Source: Streptomyces erythrochromogenes
GTDB lineage: Bacteria > Actinomycetota > Actinomycetes > Streptomycetales > Streptomycetaceae
Assembly: GCF_036170895.1 (NCBI RefSeq)
Contig: NZ_CP108036.1
Coordinates: 3,968,001 to 4,032,000, forward strand
Reading direction: 5' to 3'
Length of the DNA stretch: 64,000 nt
The translations under genes were made by a program, and so were the position numbers. Shown here piece by piece: positions 53,890-62,139 of the stretch. Every line of letters starts with the position of its first letter. The stretch's first letter is position 1. The notes under the pieces are model-generated. The model did no database searches and was not told where the DNA came from. It worked only from the letters and a program-made list of their open reading frames with translations.

Positions 53890-55086
53890 ATGGCGCCCAT
53901 GAGCGCACCCGTGGGCAGCGACCGCCCCTTCCTGAACCGCCGGCTGGCGGCCTTCGGCACGACGATCTTCGCGGAGATGTCGGCACTGGCCGCACGCACC
54001 GGGTCGATCAACCTCGGCCAGGGATTCCCCGACACCGACGGCCCGGCGGAGATCGCCGAGGCGGCCTCCCGCGCGGTCCTCACGGGCCTGGGCAACCAGT
54101 ACCCGCCCGGGCCCGGCGTCCCGGAGCTGCGCACCGCGATCGCCGCGCACCAGCAGCGCTTCTACGGCCTCGGCTACGACCCCGACAGCGAGGTCCTGGT
54201 CACCGCGGGCGCCACCGAGGCCATCGCCGCCTCCCTCCTCGCGCTCCTGGAGCCCGGCGACGAGGTCATCGCCCTCGAACCGTTCTACGACTCCTACGCG
54301 GCCTGCATCGCGATGACCGGCGCCACCCGCGTCCCCGTCACCCTGCGCCCGCACGGCGACGCCTTCGCCCTCGACCTGGAGGAGCTGCGCGCCGCCGTCA
54401 CCCCGCGCACCCGGCTGCTCCTGCTGAACACCCCGCACAACCCGACGGGCACCGTCCTCACCCCCGACGAGCTCGCGGCGATCGCCGCGCTGGCGGTCGA
54501 GCGCGACCTGCTGGTCGTCACCGACGAGGTGTACGAGCACCTGGTCTTCGAGGGCTCCCACACCCCCCTGGCGGGCTTCCCCGGCATGCGCGAGCGCACG
54601 GTCACCATCAGCAGCGCGGGCAAGACGTATTCGTTCACGGGTTGGAAGGTCGGCTGGATCACCGCACCGCCGGAGCTCGTCTCGGCGGTCCGCTCGGCGA
54701 AGCAGTTCCTCACCTACGTCTCCTCGGGCCCCTTCCAGTACGCCATCGCCGAGGCCCTGCACCTGCCGGACGCCTACTACGACGCCTTCCGCGCCGACCT
54801 CGCCGCCAAGCGCGACATCCTCGCCGGCGGCCTCGCGGCGGCCGGCTTCCAGGTCTTCCGCCCGCGCGGCACCTACTTCATCACCACCGACATCACCCCC
54901 CTCGGCGAGAAGGACGGCCTCGCCTTCTGCCGCGCCCTTCCCGAGCGCTGCGGGGTCGTCGCCATTCCGAACCAGGTCTTCTACGACGACAAGTCCGCCG
55001 GCGCCACGCAGGTCCGCTGGGCCTTCTGCAAGCGAACGGCTGTATTGCAGGAGGCGGTGGACCGCCTCGGTCGGCTGGCTCGCTGA
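53890..55086 (+). CDS. Class I/II PLP aminotransferase (DapC/kynurenine-aminotransferase type) with altered 3' end
   Basis: A 398-residue aminotransferase. GQGFPDTDGPAEIAEAASRA, NQYPPGPGVPELRTAIAAHQ, LLNTPHNPTGTVL, VVTDEVYEHLVFEG and the Schiff-base Lys in ISSAGKTYSFTGWKVGW are complete. Relatives use succinyl-diaminopimelate, methionine or kynurenine as donors, and pipelines often call this form DapC-like. The last 21 codons (after W-A-F-C-K) differ from a second copy of the same gene end that lies 1,040 bp downstream, beyond a toxin-antitoxin pair, so this 3' end looks imported (see findings). Start at the first ATG; a second ATG 9 bases later (MSAPVGSD) is equally good. Confidence 0.92.
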   Translation: MAPMSAPVGSDRPFLNRRLAAFGTTIFAEMSALAARTGSINLGQGFPDTDGPAEIAEAASRAVLTGLGNQYPPGPGVPELRTAIAAHQQRFYGLGYDPDSEVLVTAGATEAIAASLLALLEPGDEVIALEPFYDSYAACIAMTGATRVPVTLRPHGDAFALDLEELRAAVTPRTRLLLLNTPHNPTGTVLTPDELAAIAALAVERDLLVVTDEVYEHLVFEGSHTPLAGFPGMRERTVTISSAGKTYSFTGWKVGWITAPPELVSAVRSAKQFLTYVSSGPFQYAIAEALHLPDAYYDAFRADLAAKRDILAGGLAAAGFQVFRPRGTYFITTDITPLGEKDGLAFCRALPERCGVVAIPNQVFYDDKSAGATQVRWAFCKRTAVLQEAVDRLGRLAR

Positions 55087-55160
55087 GAGCGGCCAGGTGA
55101 ACGTGTGGGCACAGGGCCCGGCATTTCAGCCGGACCCCGTCCCGCAACGGGAACGACGAG

Positions 55161-55511
55161 CTACTCGGTGTCCTTGGGGTGCTGAGTGGACGCGTAGACC
55201 GTAATGACCGTCGCCGTTTCCGGGCTGACCAGGTAGCGATCCCGGCCACCGCTCGTGACCTCGAACTCCCACTGCTCCAGCGCGGATCCCTTCCATTCCT
55301 TCGTGGCGAGTTTTCCGCGGAGCTGATGTTGGCGATTCCAGTTGTCACGCGACAGCGGGTCGGTGCGCAGCGCCTCCAGGCATCGGTGGGCACTGGGCAG
55401 CGCCGCGCGGCACAGTTCCTCCCAACCCGTCACCGCCTCCGTGGTCCCGAAGACCACATTCCACCCGTTCAGGGGTGGGACGCTGACACGATCGCCCTTC
55501 TTCGGGCTCAC
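55161..55511 (-). CDS. RelE/ParE-like toxin of a toxin-antitoxin pair
   Basis: A 116-residue small protein with RelE-superfamily traits: VVFGTTEAVTGWEELCRAAL, AHRCLEALRTDPLSRDNWNR, QHQLRGKLATKEWKGSALEQ and the closing strands RDRYLVSPETATVITVYAST followed by HPKDTE. It is basic, starts with MSPKKGDRVSVPPLNGW, and its ATG overlaps the antitoxin stop by 4 bases, as in antitoxin-first operons. The likely action is ribosome-dependent mRNA cleavage, or gyrase inhibition for ParE relatives; the active residues cannot be named with confidence. Base composition looks slightly less GC-rich than its neighbours, consistent with transfer. Confidence 0.75.
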   Translation of the reverse strand: MSPKKGDRVSVPPLNGWNVVFGTTEAVTGWEELCRAALPSAHRCLEALRTDPLSRDNWNRQHQLRGKLATKEWKGSALEQWEFEVTSGGRDRYLVSPETATVITVYASTQHPKDTE

Positions 55512-55993
55512 CCGCTCACCTCGACCGAACCCAGGTCATCCCCGTCGAGCGGACGCAGCGCTTCCTTGAGCTGATCCGGATCGGAGTTGATGCGAGCCGT
55601 CGCCCGCCAGGAAACGAGCGCGCGGTGCACGGCTTCCCTGGCACCCAGTTCTGCCGCGTCGGAAAGCGCTTCCAGAAGCTCCACGGTGAACGCGCGCATC
55701 TCTTCGTCGTCCAGATGCCGCACCCACGGGAAGACTTCCGGCAGCGCCAGCAGTAGCGAGCGGGCTCCGTCATCGTGCTTCATGAGCGCGAGGAAGAGCC
55801 GAGACGCGGTCGTGAGGTTCTCCTCGGTCCGCTCCGCATGCACCGCAGTCGTCAGCACCATGTCGGGTGCGTCCCGATGGGTGACGCGCAGCGCGCCGAG
55901 GGCGGCAGCCCGGGCAGCTACGGCCTTCGGGTTTCTCGACAGATCCGTGAACGAAACCGACTCGGGCTCGGCTCCCAGGTAAGCAAGGCTCAT
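55508..55993 (-). CDS. Phd/YefM-like antitoxin with long helical C-terminal extension
   Basis: A 161-residue protein whose first ~50 residues match the Phd/YefM DNA-binding fold (VSFTDLSRNPKAVAARAAAL then LRVTHRDAPDMVLTTA). The remaining ~110 residues are helical and conserved-looking (LFLALMKHDDGARSLLLALP, VFPWVRHLDDEEMRAFTVEL), much longer than a classical ~85-residue Phd. It should neutralise the toxin encoded immediately after it and repress their joint promoter, which lies between 55994 and about 56060 (AT-rich, including TACTCAGATTATG). Not a canonical length, so an alternative is a dual toxin-binding and sensor protein. Confidence 0.75.
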   Translation of the reverse strand: MSLAYLGAEPESVSFTDLSRNPKAVAARAAALGALRVTHRDAPDMVLTTAVHAERTEENLTTASRLFLALMKHDDGARSLLLALPEVFPWVRHLDDEEMRAFTVELLEALSDAAELGAREAVHRALVSWRATARINSDPDQLKEALRPLDGDDLGSVEVSG

Positions 55994-56057
55994 ACTCAGA
56001 CTGTACTCAGATTATGTTCTGAGTGCTAGGGGTGTATGAGCGCCCCGTGCTCATGTC

Positions 56058-56120
56058 TTGGCCTTCTGCAAGAAGACCGAGGTCCTCGAAGAGGCCGCGG
56101 ACCGACTGCGGCGGCTCTGA
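56058..56120 (+). pseudogene. Orphan 3' end of the aminotransferase gene
   Basis: Twenty codons and a stop (translation L-AFCKKTEVLEEAADRLRRL) match the last residues of the intact aminotransferase (AFCKRTAVLQEAVDRLGRL) at about 14 of 20 positions in the same frame. Upstream of the GGCCTTCTGCAAG at its start there is no similarity. It is too short to be a gene and is best read as the original gene end displaced by the toxin-antitoxin island. Confidence 0.7.
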
Positions 56121-56301
56121 GCCGGACGGCCCGCCGCCGCGCCGCCACCGCGCCTCAGCAAGCCCGCACCCCGCGGGGTGCCCGATTTCACCGGAGCTTC
56201 CCACGCCATTCCCGCCCGGAGTGAGTCGGGGGCGCTTAGTGTGCCCGAGGCTCCTCCTCGTCCGGATGGGCGTCCTCACGCAGCGCAGGAAGTCGGGGTA
56301 G

Positions 56302-57450
56302 ATGACGGCGACGGGCAGTACGTCTGTTTTCGTGCGGCCGCGGGACGTCAGGGCCGTCGGGGTGCCCACGGCCGCACTCGCGCTCGGCGTGTTCGCCGCG
56401 ATCCGCGTGGCCGGGGCCGCCGTGCTGGCCCTCGCCGCCTGGTGGGCCGGGCGCAGCCCCGTACGGGTGCTGGGGCACTCCTGGGACTCCGTCTGGTACC
56501 TCGCCATCGCCCGGCACGGCTACGGCCGCACCCAGATCTGGCCCGTCACCGGGCTGGTGCAGAGCGACTACGCCTTCTTCCCGCTGTACCCGGCGCTGGT
56601 GCGGCTGGCCGGCGGCGGCGAGTGGGGCGGGCTGCTCGTCTCCTGGACCGCGGCCGCGGTGGCCGCCGTCGGCGTCTACCGGGTCGGCGAGCTGGTGGCC
56701 GGGCGGCGCGTCGCGCTGCTGCTGGTCGCGCTGTGGGCGGCGGTCCCGCACGCGGTGGTGCTCACCCTCGCCTACACCGAGCCGCTGCTGGTCGCCCTCG
56801 CCTCCTGGTCGCTGTACGCGCTGCTGCGCGAGCGCTGGCTGCTCGCCGCGTCGCTGGCGCTGGTCGCGGGGCTGACCCGGCCCACCGGGATCGCCGTCGC
56901 CGCGGCCGTGTCCGTCACGGCCCTGCACGCGCTGCTCGTACGAAGATCCCGGGCGCCCGCGGTCTGGGCGGCCGGGCTGCTGGCGCCGGCGGGCTGGCTG
57001 GCGTACGTGGTGGCCGTCGGGGTGGCCAGGGACGACGTGGCCGGGTACTTCGCCGTGCAGCGGCAGTGGGGCTCCCGCTTCGACGGGGGCCGGGCCACCC
57101 TGTCCAAGGTCTGGGAGGTGCTCGGGGGCGGACCCGTGGCGCTCGCCACCGCCGTGTCGGCACTCCTGCTGGGCACGGCCCTGCTGCTGGCGGTGCTGCT
57201 GTGCGCCGACCGGCCCCCGCTGCCGCTGTTCGTCTACACCGCGGTCCTGCTGGTGATCGCCGTGGGCGGGGCGGGCTACTTCGAGTCGAAGCCGCGCTTC
57301 CTGCTGCCGGCGTTCCCGCTGCTGCTGCCGCTGGCCGCCGTGATGGCACGAGCCCGGCCGCGCTCCGCGGTCGTGGTGACCGCGGGGCTGGCCGGGCTCG
57401 GTTACGCCTACGGGGTCTACCTCCTGGTGTTCGCCAAGATGCCCCTGTGA
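56302..57450 (+). CDS. PIG-V-like integral membrane mannosyltransferase
   Basis: A 382-residue protein with about ten membrane helices. The first extracytoplasmic loop has HSWDSVWYLAIARHGYG (the W-D-S-x-W-Y acidic motif expected of GT-C glycosyltransferases) and DYAFFPLYPALVRLAGGG, both typical of PIG-V-type mannosyltransferases; a later loop reads GYFESKPRFLLPAFPLLLPL. It would transfer mannose from a polyprenyl-phosphate donor to a lipid or protein acceptor outside the cytoplasm. It stands alone, converging on the YbjN gene with 10 bases between stops. Confidence 0.85.
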   Translation: MTATGSTSVFVRPRDVRAVGVPTAALALGVFAAIRVAGAAVLALAAWWAGRSPVRVLGHSWDSVWYLAIARHGYGRTQIWPVTGLVQSDYAFFPLYPALVRLAGGGEWGGLLVSWTAAAVAAVGVYRVGELVAGRRVALLLVALWAAVPHAVVLTLAYTEPLLVALASWSLYALLRERWLLAASLALVAGLTRPTGIAVAAAVSVTALHALLVRRSRAPAVWAAGLLAPAGWLAYVVAVGVARDDVAGYFAVQRQWGSRFDGGRATLSKVWEVLGGGPVALATAVSALLLGTALLLAVLLCADRPPLPLFVYTAVLLVIAVGGAGYFESKPRFLLPAFPLLLPLAAVMARARPRSAVVVTAGLAGLGYAYGVYLLVFAKMPL

Positions 57451-57460
57451 GAGCGGGGGG

Positions 57461-58000
57461 TCAGTTGTCCCCGCCGTCCTCGTCCTCGCCGTCGGCGGAG
57501 TCGATGTCCTTCTCCAGTCCGAGCTGCTCCGTGAGCCACTTGTCGAACTCGATGGAGGCGCGGACCCAGCTGACCGTGGAGGACACGAAGTGCTCCAGGT
57601 TGACGCCGGTGCCGATCAGCATCTGCGCCTCGCCGATCAGGCGGACGGAGCCGTCGTCGTGCGTGTGGCTGTAGACCTTCGGCCACAGGGTGCGACGGTT
57701 CCAGTCGTCGATCGACTCGAGGAGCTGCGGCTTCTCGTCGATCTTGTGCGGACGGTCGTAGAAGGTCCGCACCGAGAAGACCTGCTGCTCCGCTTCGCCG
57801 CGGAACATGAAGTAGGTACGGAACTCCTCCCACGGCGCCGCGAGGTCACCCTCGTCGTCGACGACGTACTTGAGCTCCATCTGCTCCAGCAGCTGCTTGA
57901 CCAGATCCTGGTCGGGGACGACGGGGCCCGCCGGTCCTGTGGCCTGCGGATCGGGCTGCTGCCCTCCGAAGTTCGGAATCGAGGCCGGGTCGATGCTCAC
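57461..58000 (-). CDS. YbjN domain-containing protein
   Basis: A 179-residue acidic protein with an alpha/beta YbjN domain (LVKQLLEQMELKYVVDDEGD, FMFRGEAEQQVFSVRTFYD, SVSWVRASIEFDKWLTEQLG) and disordered acidic tail (DSADGEDEDGGDN). YbjN proteins resemble type III secretion chaperones and are implicated in stress responses and protein interaction; function here is unknown. It lies downstream of clpB on the same strand but beyond a terminator. Confidence 0.85.
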   Translation of the reverse strand: MSIDPASIPNFGGQQPDPQATGPAGPVVPDQDLVKQLLEQMELKYVVDDEGDLAAPWEEFRTYFMFRGEAEQQVFSVRTFYDRPHKIDEKPQLLESIDDWNRRTLWPKVYSHTHDDGSVRLIGEAQMLIGTGVNLEHFVSSTVSWVRASIEFDKWLTEQLGLEKDIDSADGEDEDGGDN

Positions 58001-58098
58001 CGTGTACTTCCCTTCGTGCGGATACTTGCATCCTCCCCCATCCCGCCCACCCTGTGTCCAGCCCGACGGTCACGGATCCGCTGCGGGCGGACAGGAGT

Positions 58099-58130
58099 GC
58101 ACCCCGCGCACGTTCCTGTACGCGGGGTGC
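58099..58130 (-). terminator. Hairpin terminator after clpB
   Basis: A perfect 10-bp stem (GCACCCCGCG and CGCGGGGTGC) with a 12-base loop lies 28 bases after the clpB stop on the minus strand. Confidence 0.7.
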
Positions 58131-58158
58131 CCGGTGGTGCGCCCGGCCGGGGGCCCGG

Positions 58159-60759
58159 TCAGAGCGCCTTGCCCACCAGCAGGTCCTCGCCCGCCACGTC
58201 GACCCGTACGGTGTCGCCGTCGCGCACCTCGCCGGAGAGGATCTCCTTCGCCAGGCGGTCGCCGATCGCCGTCTGGATCAGGCGGCGCAGCGGCCGTGCG
58301 CCGTACGCGGGGTCGTTGCCCTTGTCCGCCACCCAGGCCAGGGCCTCGGGGGTGACGTCCAGGGTGAGGCGCCGCTCGGCCAGGCGCTTCGCGAGCCGGC
58401 GGATCTGGAGCTCGGCGATGTGCGCCAGCTCGTCCCGGCTCAGCGCGGAGAAGACCACCAGGTCGTCCAGGCGGTTGAGGAACTCCGGCTTGAAGCTCGC
58501 CCGGACCACGTCCAGGACCTGCTGCTTCTTCTGCTCGGCCGGGGTGGCCGGGTCCATCAGGAACTGGCTGCCCAGGTTCGAGGTCAGGATCAGGATGGTG
58601 TTGCGGAAGTCGACGGTGCGGCCCTGTCCGTCCGTGAGCCGGCCGTCGTCGAGGACCTGGAGCAGGATGTCGAAGACCTCGGGGTGGGCCTTCTCCACCT
58701 CGTCGAGGAGCACCACGCTGTACGGGCGGCGGCGGACGGCCTCGGTGAGCTGGCCGCCCTCCTCGTAGCCGACGTAGCCGGGCGGGGCGCCGACGAGCCG
58801 GGCCACGCTGTGCTTCTCGCCGTACTCCGACATGTCGATGCGGATCATGGCCCGCTCGTCGTCGAAGAGGAAGTCGGCGAGCGCCTTGGCCAGCTCCGTC
58901 TTGCCCACGCCGGTCGGGCCCAGGAAGAGGAAGGAGCCGGTCGGCCGGTCCGGGTCGGCGATGCCGGCGCGGGTGCGGCGCACGGCGTCGGAGACGGCCC
59001 GTACGGCCTCGGTCTGGCCGATCAGGCGGCGGCCCAGCTCGTCCTCCATGCGGAGCAGCTTCTGGGTCTCGCCCTCCAGCAGGCGGCCCGCGGGGATGCC
59101 GGTCCAGGCGCCCACCACGTCGGCGATGTCGTCGGGGCCGACCTCGTCCTTGACCATCGTGTTCTTCGACGTGCCGGCCTTGGAGGCCTCGGCCTCCTCC
59201 TCGGTGGCCTCGGCCAGCTCGCGCTCCAGGGCCGGGATCTCCCCGTAGAGCAGCTTGGAGGCGGCGTCGAAGTCGCCGTCGCGCTGGGCCCGCTCGGCCT
59301 GGCCGCGCAGGTCGTCCAGGCGCTCCTTGAGCTCGCCGACCCGGTTGAGGGACTGCTTCTCCTTCTCCCAGCGGGCGGTCAGGCCGCGCAGCTCCTCCTC
59401 ACGGTCGGCGAGGTCCTTGCGGATCTTGTCGAGGCGCTCGCGCGAGGCCGGGTCGGACTCGTTGTTCAGCGCCAGCTCCTCCATCCGCAGGCGGTCCACC
59501 GAGCGCTGGAGCTCGTCGATCTCGACGGGCGAGGAGTCGATCTCCATGCGCAGCCGGGACGCGGCCTCGTCGACGAGGTCGATGGCCTTGTCCGGCAGGA
59601 AGCGGGAGGTGATGTACCGGTCGGAGAGGGTCGCGGCGGCGACCAGCGCGCTGTCGTTGATGACGACCTTGTGGTGGGCCTCGTAGCGGCCCTTGAGCCC
59701 GCGCAGGATCGCGATGGTGTCCTCGACGGACGGCTCGGCGACCAGCACCTGCTGGAAGCGCCGCTCCAGCGCCGGGTCCTTCTCGATGCGCTCGCGGTAC
59801 TCGTCGAGGGTGGTCGCGCCGACCATGCGGAGCTCGCCGCGGGCCAGCATGGGCTTGAGCATGTTGCCGGCGTCCATCGCGGAGTCGCCGCCGGCGCCCG
59901 CGCCGACGACCGTGTGCAGCTCGTCGATGAAGGTGATGATCTGGCCCTCGCTGGACTTGATCTCCGCGAGGACGGTCTTGAGCCGCTCCTCGAACTCGCC
60001 GCGGTACTTGGCGCCGGCGACCATGGCGCCGAGGTCGAGGGAGACGAGCCGCTTGTTCTTCAGGGACTCGGGCACGTCGCCCTTGACGATGCGCTGGGCC
60101 AGGCCCTCGACGACGGCCGTCTTGCCGACGCCGGGCTCGCCGATGAGCACCGGGTTGTTCTTCGTACGGCGCGAGAGCACCTGCACGACGCGCCGGATCT
60201 CGTGGTCGCGGCCGATGACGGGGTCGAGCTTGCCGTCGCGCGCGGCCGCCGTGAAGTCGGTGCCGAACTTCTCCAGGGCCTTGTACTGGCCCTCGGGGTC
60301 GGGGGTGGTCACCCGCCGTGCTCCTCGTGCGTTCTGGAAGGCGTCCAGCAGCTTCTTCGCCGTCGCGCCCTGGGCGGAAAGGACCTCACCGGCCGCGCCG
60401 CCCTTGGCGGCGACGGCGATGAGCAGGTGTTCGGTGGAGAGGTACTCGTCGCCGAGCTTGCCCGCCTCGCTGTCGGCCTCGGCGAGTACGGCGAGCAGGT
60501 CGCGGGTGGGCTGCGGGGGCGCGACCGTGGAGCCGGTGACGCTGGGCAGCGCGGCGAGGAGGCGTTCGGCGCCGCTGCGCACGGCGGCCTGGTCGGCCTC
60601 CGTGGCGATCAGCAGGTCGATCACGTTCTCGTTGTCCTCGCCGGCGAGCAGGGCCAGCAGCAGGTGCGCGGGGGTCAGGTCCGCGTGGCCTTCCTTGACG
60701 GCCCTGCTGGTGGCCGCGTTCAGCGCGTCCCGGCTCTTGTTGGTCAGCTCGGCGTCCAC
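58159..60759 (-). CDS. clpB: ATP-dependent chaperone ClpB
   Basis: An 866-residue ClpB disaggregase, which with DnaK rescues aggregated proteins. In order: Clp-N repeats ([20 protein letters not shown]), NBD1 with Walker [10 protein letters not shown] and Walker [10 protein letters not shown], the middle coiled-coil domain ([20 protein letters not shown] to about 560), NBD2 with [14 protein letters not shown] and [12 protein letters not shown], and the C-terminal domain. No ClpP-binding loop is apparent, as expected. The GTG at [13 protein letters not shown] has AGAGGAG upstream and is the family start. A HAIR operator lies 59 bases upstream, so HspR should repress it. Confidence 0.97.
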   Translation of the reverse strand: MDAELTNKSRDALNAATSRAVKEGHADLTPAHLLLALLAGEDNENVIDLLIATEADQAAVRSGAERLLAALPSVTGSTVAPPQPTRDLLAVLAEADSEAGKLGDEYLSTEHLLIAVAAKGGAAGEVLSAQGATAKKLLDAFQNARGARRVTTPDPEGQYKALEKFGTDFTAAARDGKLDPVIGRDHEIRRVVQVLSRRTKNNPVLIGEPGVGKTAVVEGLAQRIVKGDVPESLKNKRLVSLDLGAMVAGAKYRGEFEERLKTVLAEIKSSEGQIITFIDELHTVVGAGAGGDSAMDAGNMLKPMLARGELRMVGATTLDEYRERIEKDPALERRFQQVLVAEPSVEDTIAILRGLKGRYEAHHKVVINDSALVAAATLSDRYITSRFLPDKAIDLVDEAASRLRMEIDSSPVEIDELQRSVDRLRMEELALNNESDPASRERLDKIRKDLADREEELRGLTARWEKEKQSLNRVGELKERLDDLRGQAERAQRDGDFDAASKLLYGEIPALERELAEATEEEAEASKAGTSKNTMVKDEVGPDDIADVVGAWTGIPAGRLLEGETQKLLRMEDELGRRLIGQTEAVRAVSDAVRRTRAGIADPDRPTGSFLFLGPTGVGKTELAKALADFLFDDERAMIRIDMSEYGEKHSVARLVGAPPGYVGYEEGGQLTEAVRRRPYSVVLLDEVEKAHPEVFDILLQVLDDGRLTDGQGRTVDFRNTILILTSNLGSQFLMDPATPAEQKKQQVLDVVRASFKPEFLNRLDDLVVFSALSRDELAHIAELQIRRLAKRLAERRLTLDVTPEALAWVADKGNDPAYGARPLRRLIQTAIGDRLAKEILSGEVRDGDTVRVDVAGEDLLVGKAL

Positions 60760-60817
60760 TGCGTCTTTCTCCTCTCCGAGGGATGCAACTAGGTCTGACA
60801 GGGTCAGCGTATGCAAA

Positions 60818-60838
60818 GTTGAGTCTATTCCACTCAAG
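60818..60838. promoter_or_regulatory. HAIR operator (HspR binding site) upstream of clpB
   Basis: GTTGAGT-N7-ACTCAAG matches the HAIR consensus CTTGAGT-N7-ACTCAAG at all but the first base. It lies 59 bases before the clpB GTG and 38 bases before the divergent PPOX-family gene, so HspR could control both. A further half-site-like AGTTGAG follows at 60841. The cognate regulator gene, hspR, is in the same window at 63253. Confidence 0.85.
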
Positions 60839-60875
60839 GCAGTTGAGGGGACGGCTTGCCCGTACCCTTCGGGCC

Positions 60876-61289
60876 ATGTCCCATGACGTACTCAACCCGA
60901 CGCCCGAGTACCTCGCCTTCTGGCGGGAGCGGCACGTCTGCACGCTGACCACCCCGCGCCCCGACGGGACCCCGCACGTGGTGCCGGTGGGCGTGACGTA
61001 CGACCCCGCAGCCGGCCTGGCCCGGGTGATCAGCAACAAGCACAGCAAGAAGGTCCGCAACGTCCTGGCGGCGCAGGCCGCGCAGGAGGGCGGGGCGCGG
61101 GTGGCGGTCTGCCAGATGGAAGGGCGCCGCTGGGCCACGCTCGAGGGCCGCGCGGTGGTCCGCACGGACGAGGCGTCGGTCGCCGACGCGGTGGCGCGCT
61201 ACGCGGAGCGGTACGGGCGGACGCCGTCGCCCAATCCCGACCGAGTGGTCGTGGAGATCACCCTGGACCGGGCCATGGGTCGCGCATGA
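60876..61289 (+). CDS. Pyridoxamine 5'-phosphate oxidase-like (PPOX class, F420/FMN-dependent) protein
   Basis: A 137-residue split-barrel flavin/F420-binding protein: [20 protein letters not shown] with [11 protein letters not shown] is the N-terminal barrel, followed by [14 protein letters not shown] and [18 protein letters not shown], and a helix and strand at the end ([10 protein letters not shown]). Relatives are F420-dependent reductases or PPOX-class enzymes acting on diverse substrates. The ATG at [16 protein letters not shown] is the conserved start. Divergent from clpB; its promoter overlaps the HAIR element. Confidence 0.85.
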   Translation: MSHDVLNPTPEYLAFWRERHVCTLTTPRPDGTPHVVPVGVTYDPAAGLARVISNKHSKKVRNVLAAQAAQEGGARVAVCQMEGRRWATLEGRAVVRTDEASVADAVARYAERYGRTPSPNPDRVVVEITLDRAMGRA

Positions 61290-61336
61290 GCCGTTGATTC
61301 TTCATCTTGTCCGGTTCACGCACTGGACGCAGGCAT

Positions 61337-61380
61337 CACAACGGCGCCATCGTGGTCAGGTCCACGATGGCGCCGTTGTG
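61337..61380. terminator. Very strong hairpin terminator
   Basis: A perfect 19-bp stem (CACAACGGCGCCATCGTGG and its complement) with a 6-base loop lies 48 bases after the PPOX stop and 43 bases from the stop of the convergent Rieske-like gene. It probably terminates both. Confidence 0.9.
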
Positions 61381-61423
61381 TGGGGGTAGCGCCTGAGCGA
61401 TCTGCAACGACGGGGGAATCGCT

Positions 61424-61738
61424 TCAGGCACTGCGGGGGGTGGCGGTGGTGATGTCGGGTTCGAAGAGCTGGTGGTCCCGCTGGTCGAGATTGACGAAGA
61501 CCATTCCGTAGCGCACCTCGCAGCGGACGGGCTGCGGCGCGCCGCGCGGGCGGCGCAGGCACCGGTAGGCACGTACGTCCTCGTCCTCCTCGCGCACGAT
61601 GACGATCGGTTGGCCGAACAGGGTGACCATCAACGAGTCGCCGGGGTGGGGGATGGCCGTGGCGAGGTCGATGAACTGCCAGCCCGATCGGTAGGCGGAC
61701 GCCATCTCGCGGCGGAAGCCGCGGTCGTCGGGGGTCAT
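61424..61738 (-). CDS. Small Rieske-fold-like protein lacking the iron-sulfur ligands
   Basis: A 104-residue soluble protein. GDSLMVTLFGQPIVIVREED followed by VRAYRCLRRPRG and VRCEVRYGMVFVNLDQRDHQ resembles the start and end of a Rieske domain of ring-hydroxylating oxygenases (vtlfGqPvvvvR...vrAy.n.CrHRG...FVNLD). The two loops that normally supply C-x-H and C-x2-H are missing or altered (C-L-R-R-P-R-G), so no 2Fe-2S cluster can be bound. Its ATG overlaps the stop of the repeat-peptide gene by 4 bases, so it is translationally coupled to that secreted peptide and may bind, modify or sense it. The similarity is by eye and needs a profile search. Confidence 0.65.
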   Translation of the reverse strand: MTPDDRGFRREMASAYRSGWQFIDLATAIPHPGDSLMVTLFGQPIVIVREEDEDVRAYRCLRRPRGAPQPVRCEVRYGMVFVNLDQRDHQLFEPDITTATPRSA

Positions 61739-61992
61739 GCGGACACTCCAGCGGGAGCCTCGGTCCAGCCGGTGTCGTCCTTACCGCCCAGCTCGGCGCT
61801 GGTCCATCCGGTGTCGGCGTACTTGCCCACGGGTGCCGTGGTCCAGCCGGTGTCGAACTCCGTGCTCGTCAGGCTCGTGCCCTGACCGTCCCTAGCGCTC
61901 CCCGCGTCACTTTCGACGGCGCTGACTGCCCCAAATACCGCAACGGCGGAGAAACCTATGGCAAGCACCGAGCGAAGCATTCTCTTGTACAT
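61735..61992 (-). CDS. Secreted peptide precursor with three 13-residue DTGWT repeats
   Basis: An 85-residue protein. Residues 1-26 are a signal peptide (MYKRMLRSVLAIGFSAVAVF then GAVSAVES). After a short spacer, three consecutive 13-residue repeats fill the C-terminal 39 residues exactly: DTGWTTAPVGKYA, DTGWTSAELGGKD, DTGWTEAPAGVSA. The DNA of each DTGWT core is nearly identical (plus strand GGTCCAGCCGGTGTC at 61762, 61801 with one change, and 61840). Such a leader with tandem identical cores suggests a multicopy peptide released outside the cell, as signal or modified natural product. It is the first gene of an operon with the Rieske-like protein and divergent from a LuxR-type regulator. 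No family name known to me. Confidence 0.75.
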   Translation of the reverse strand: MYKRMLRSVLAIGFSAVAVFGAVSAVESDAGSARDGQGTSLTSTEFDTGWTTAPVGKYADTGWTSAELGGKDDTGWTEAPAGVSA

Positions 61993-62083
61993 GGTCGGCT
62001 TCGTCCTCACTTGATGGAATCCTCTCCCCCGCGTGTCAGACGATGGCTCATTCAGGCACGTCAATGCCACAGGGACGATGCAT

Positions 62084-62100
62084 CATGTTCTTGCATGTTC
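62084..62100. promoter_or_regulatory. Direct repeat CATGTTC in the divergent promoter region of the peptide and LuxR genes
   Basis: CATGTTC occurs twice, 10 bases apart (one helical turn), in the 147-base gap between the peptide gene start (61992) and the LuxR-type gene start (62140). It is a candidate binding site for the adjacent regulator. Confidence 0.4.
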
Positions 62101-62139
62101 AGGACCCTGGGGGGTGGAGATTTGACGCGAAACGAGACA

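Larger units (their letters stand above)
55020..56072 (+). repeat. 13-bp direct repeat flanking the toxin-antitoxin island
   Basis: GGCCTTCTGCAAG occurs at 55020-55032, inside the aminotransferase codons for A-F-C-K, and again at 56060-56072, exactly 1,040 bp later, where protein-level similarity to the aminotransferase end begins abruptly. The repeats are laid out like the left and right ends of an inserted element. No integrase or transposase lies between them. Confidence 0.6.

Noticed and set aside
61336..61572. Small minus-strand frame running through the 19-bp hairpin
   Set aside because: It overlaps the well-supported Rieske-like gene in another frame and would have to translate the terminator.
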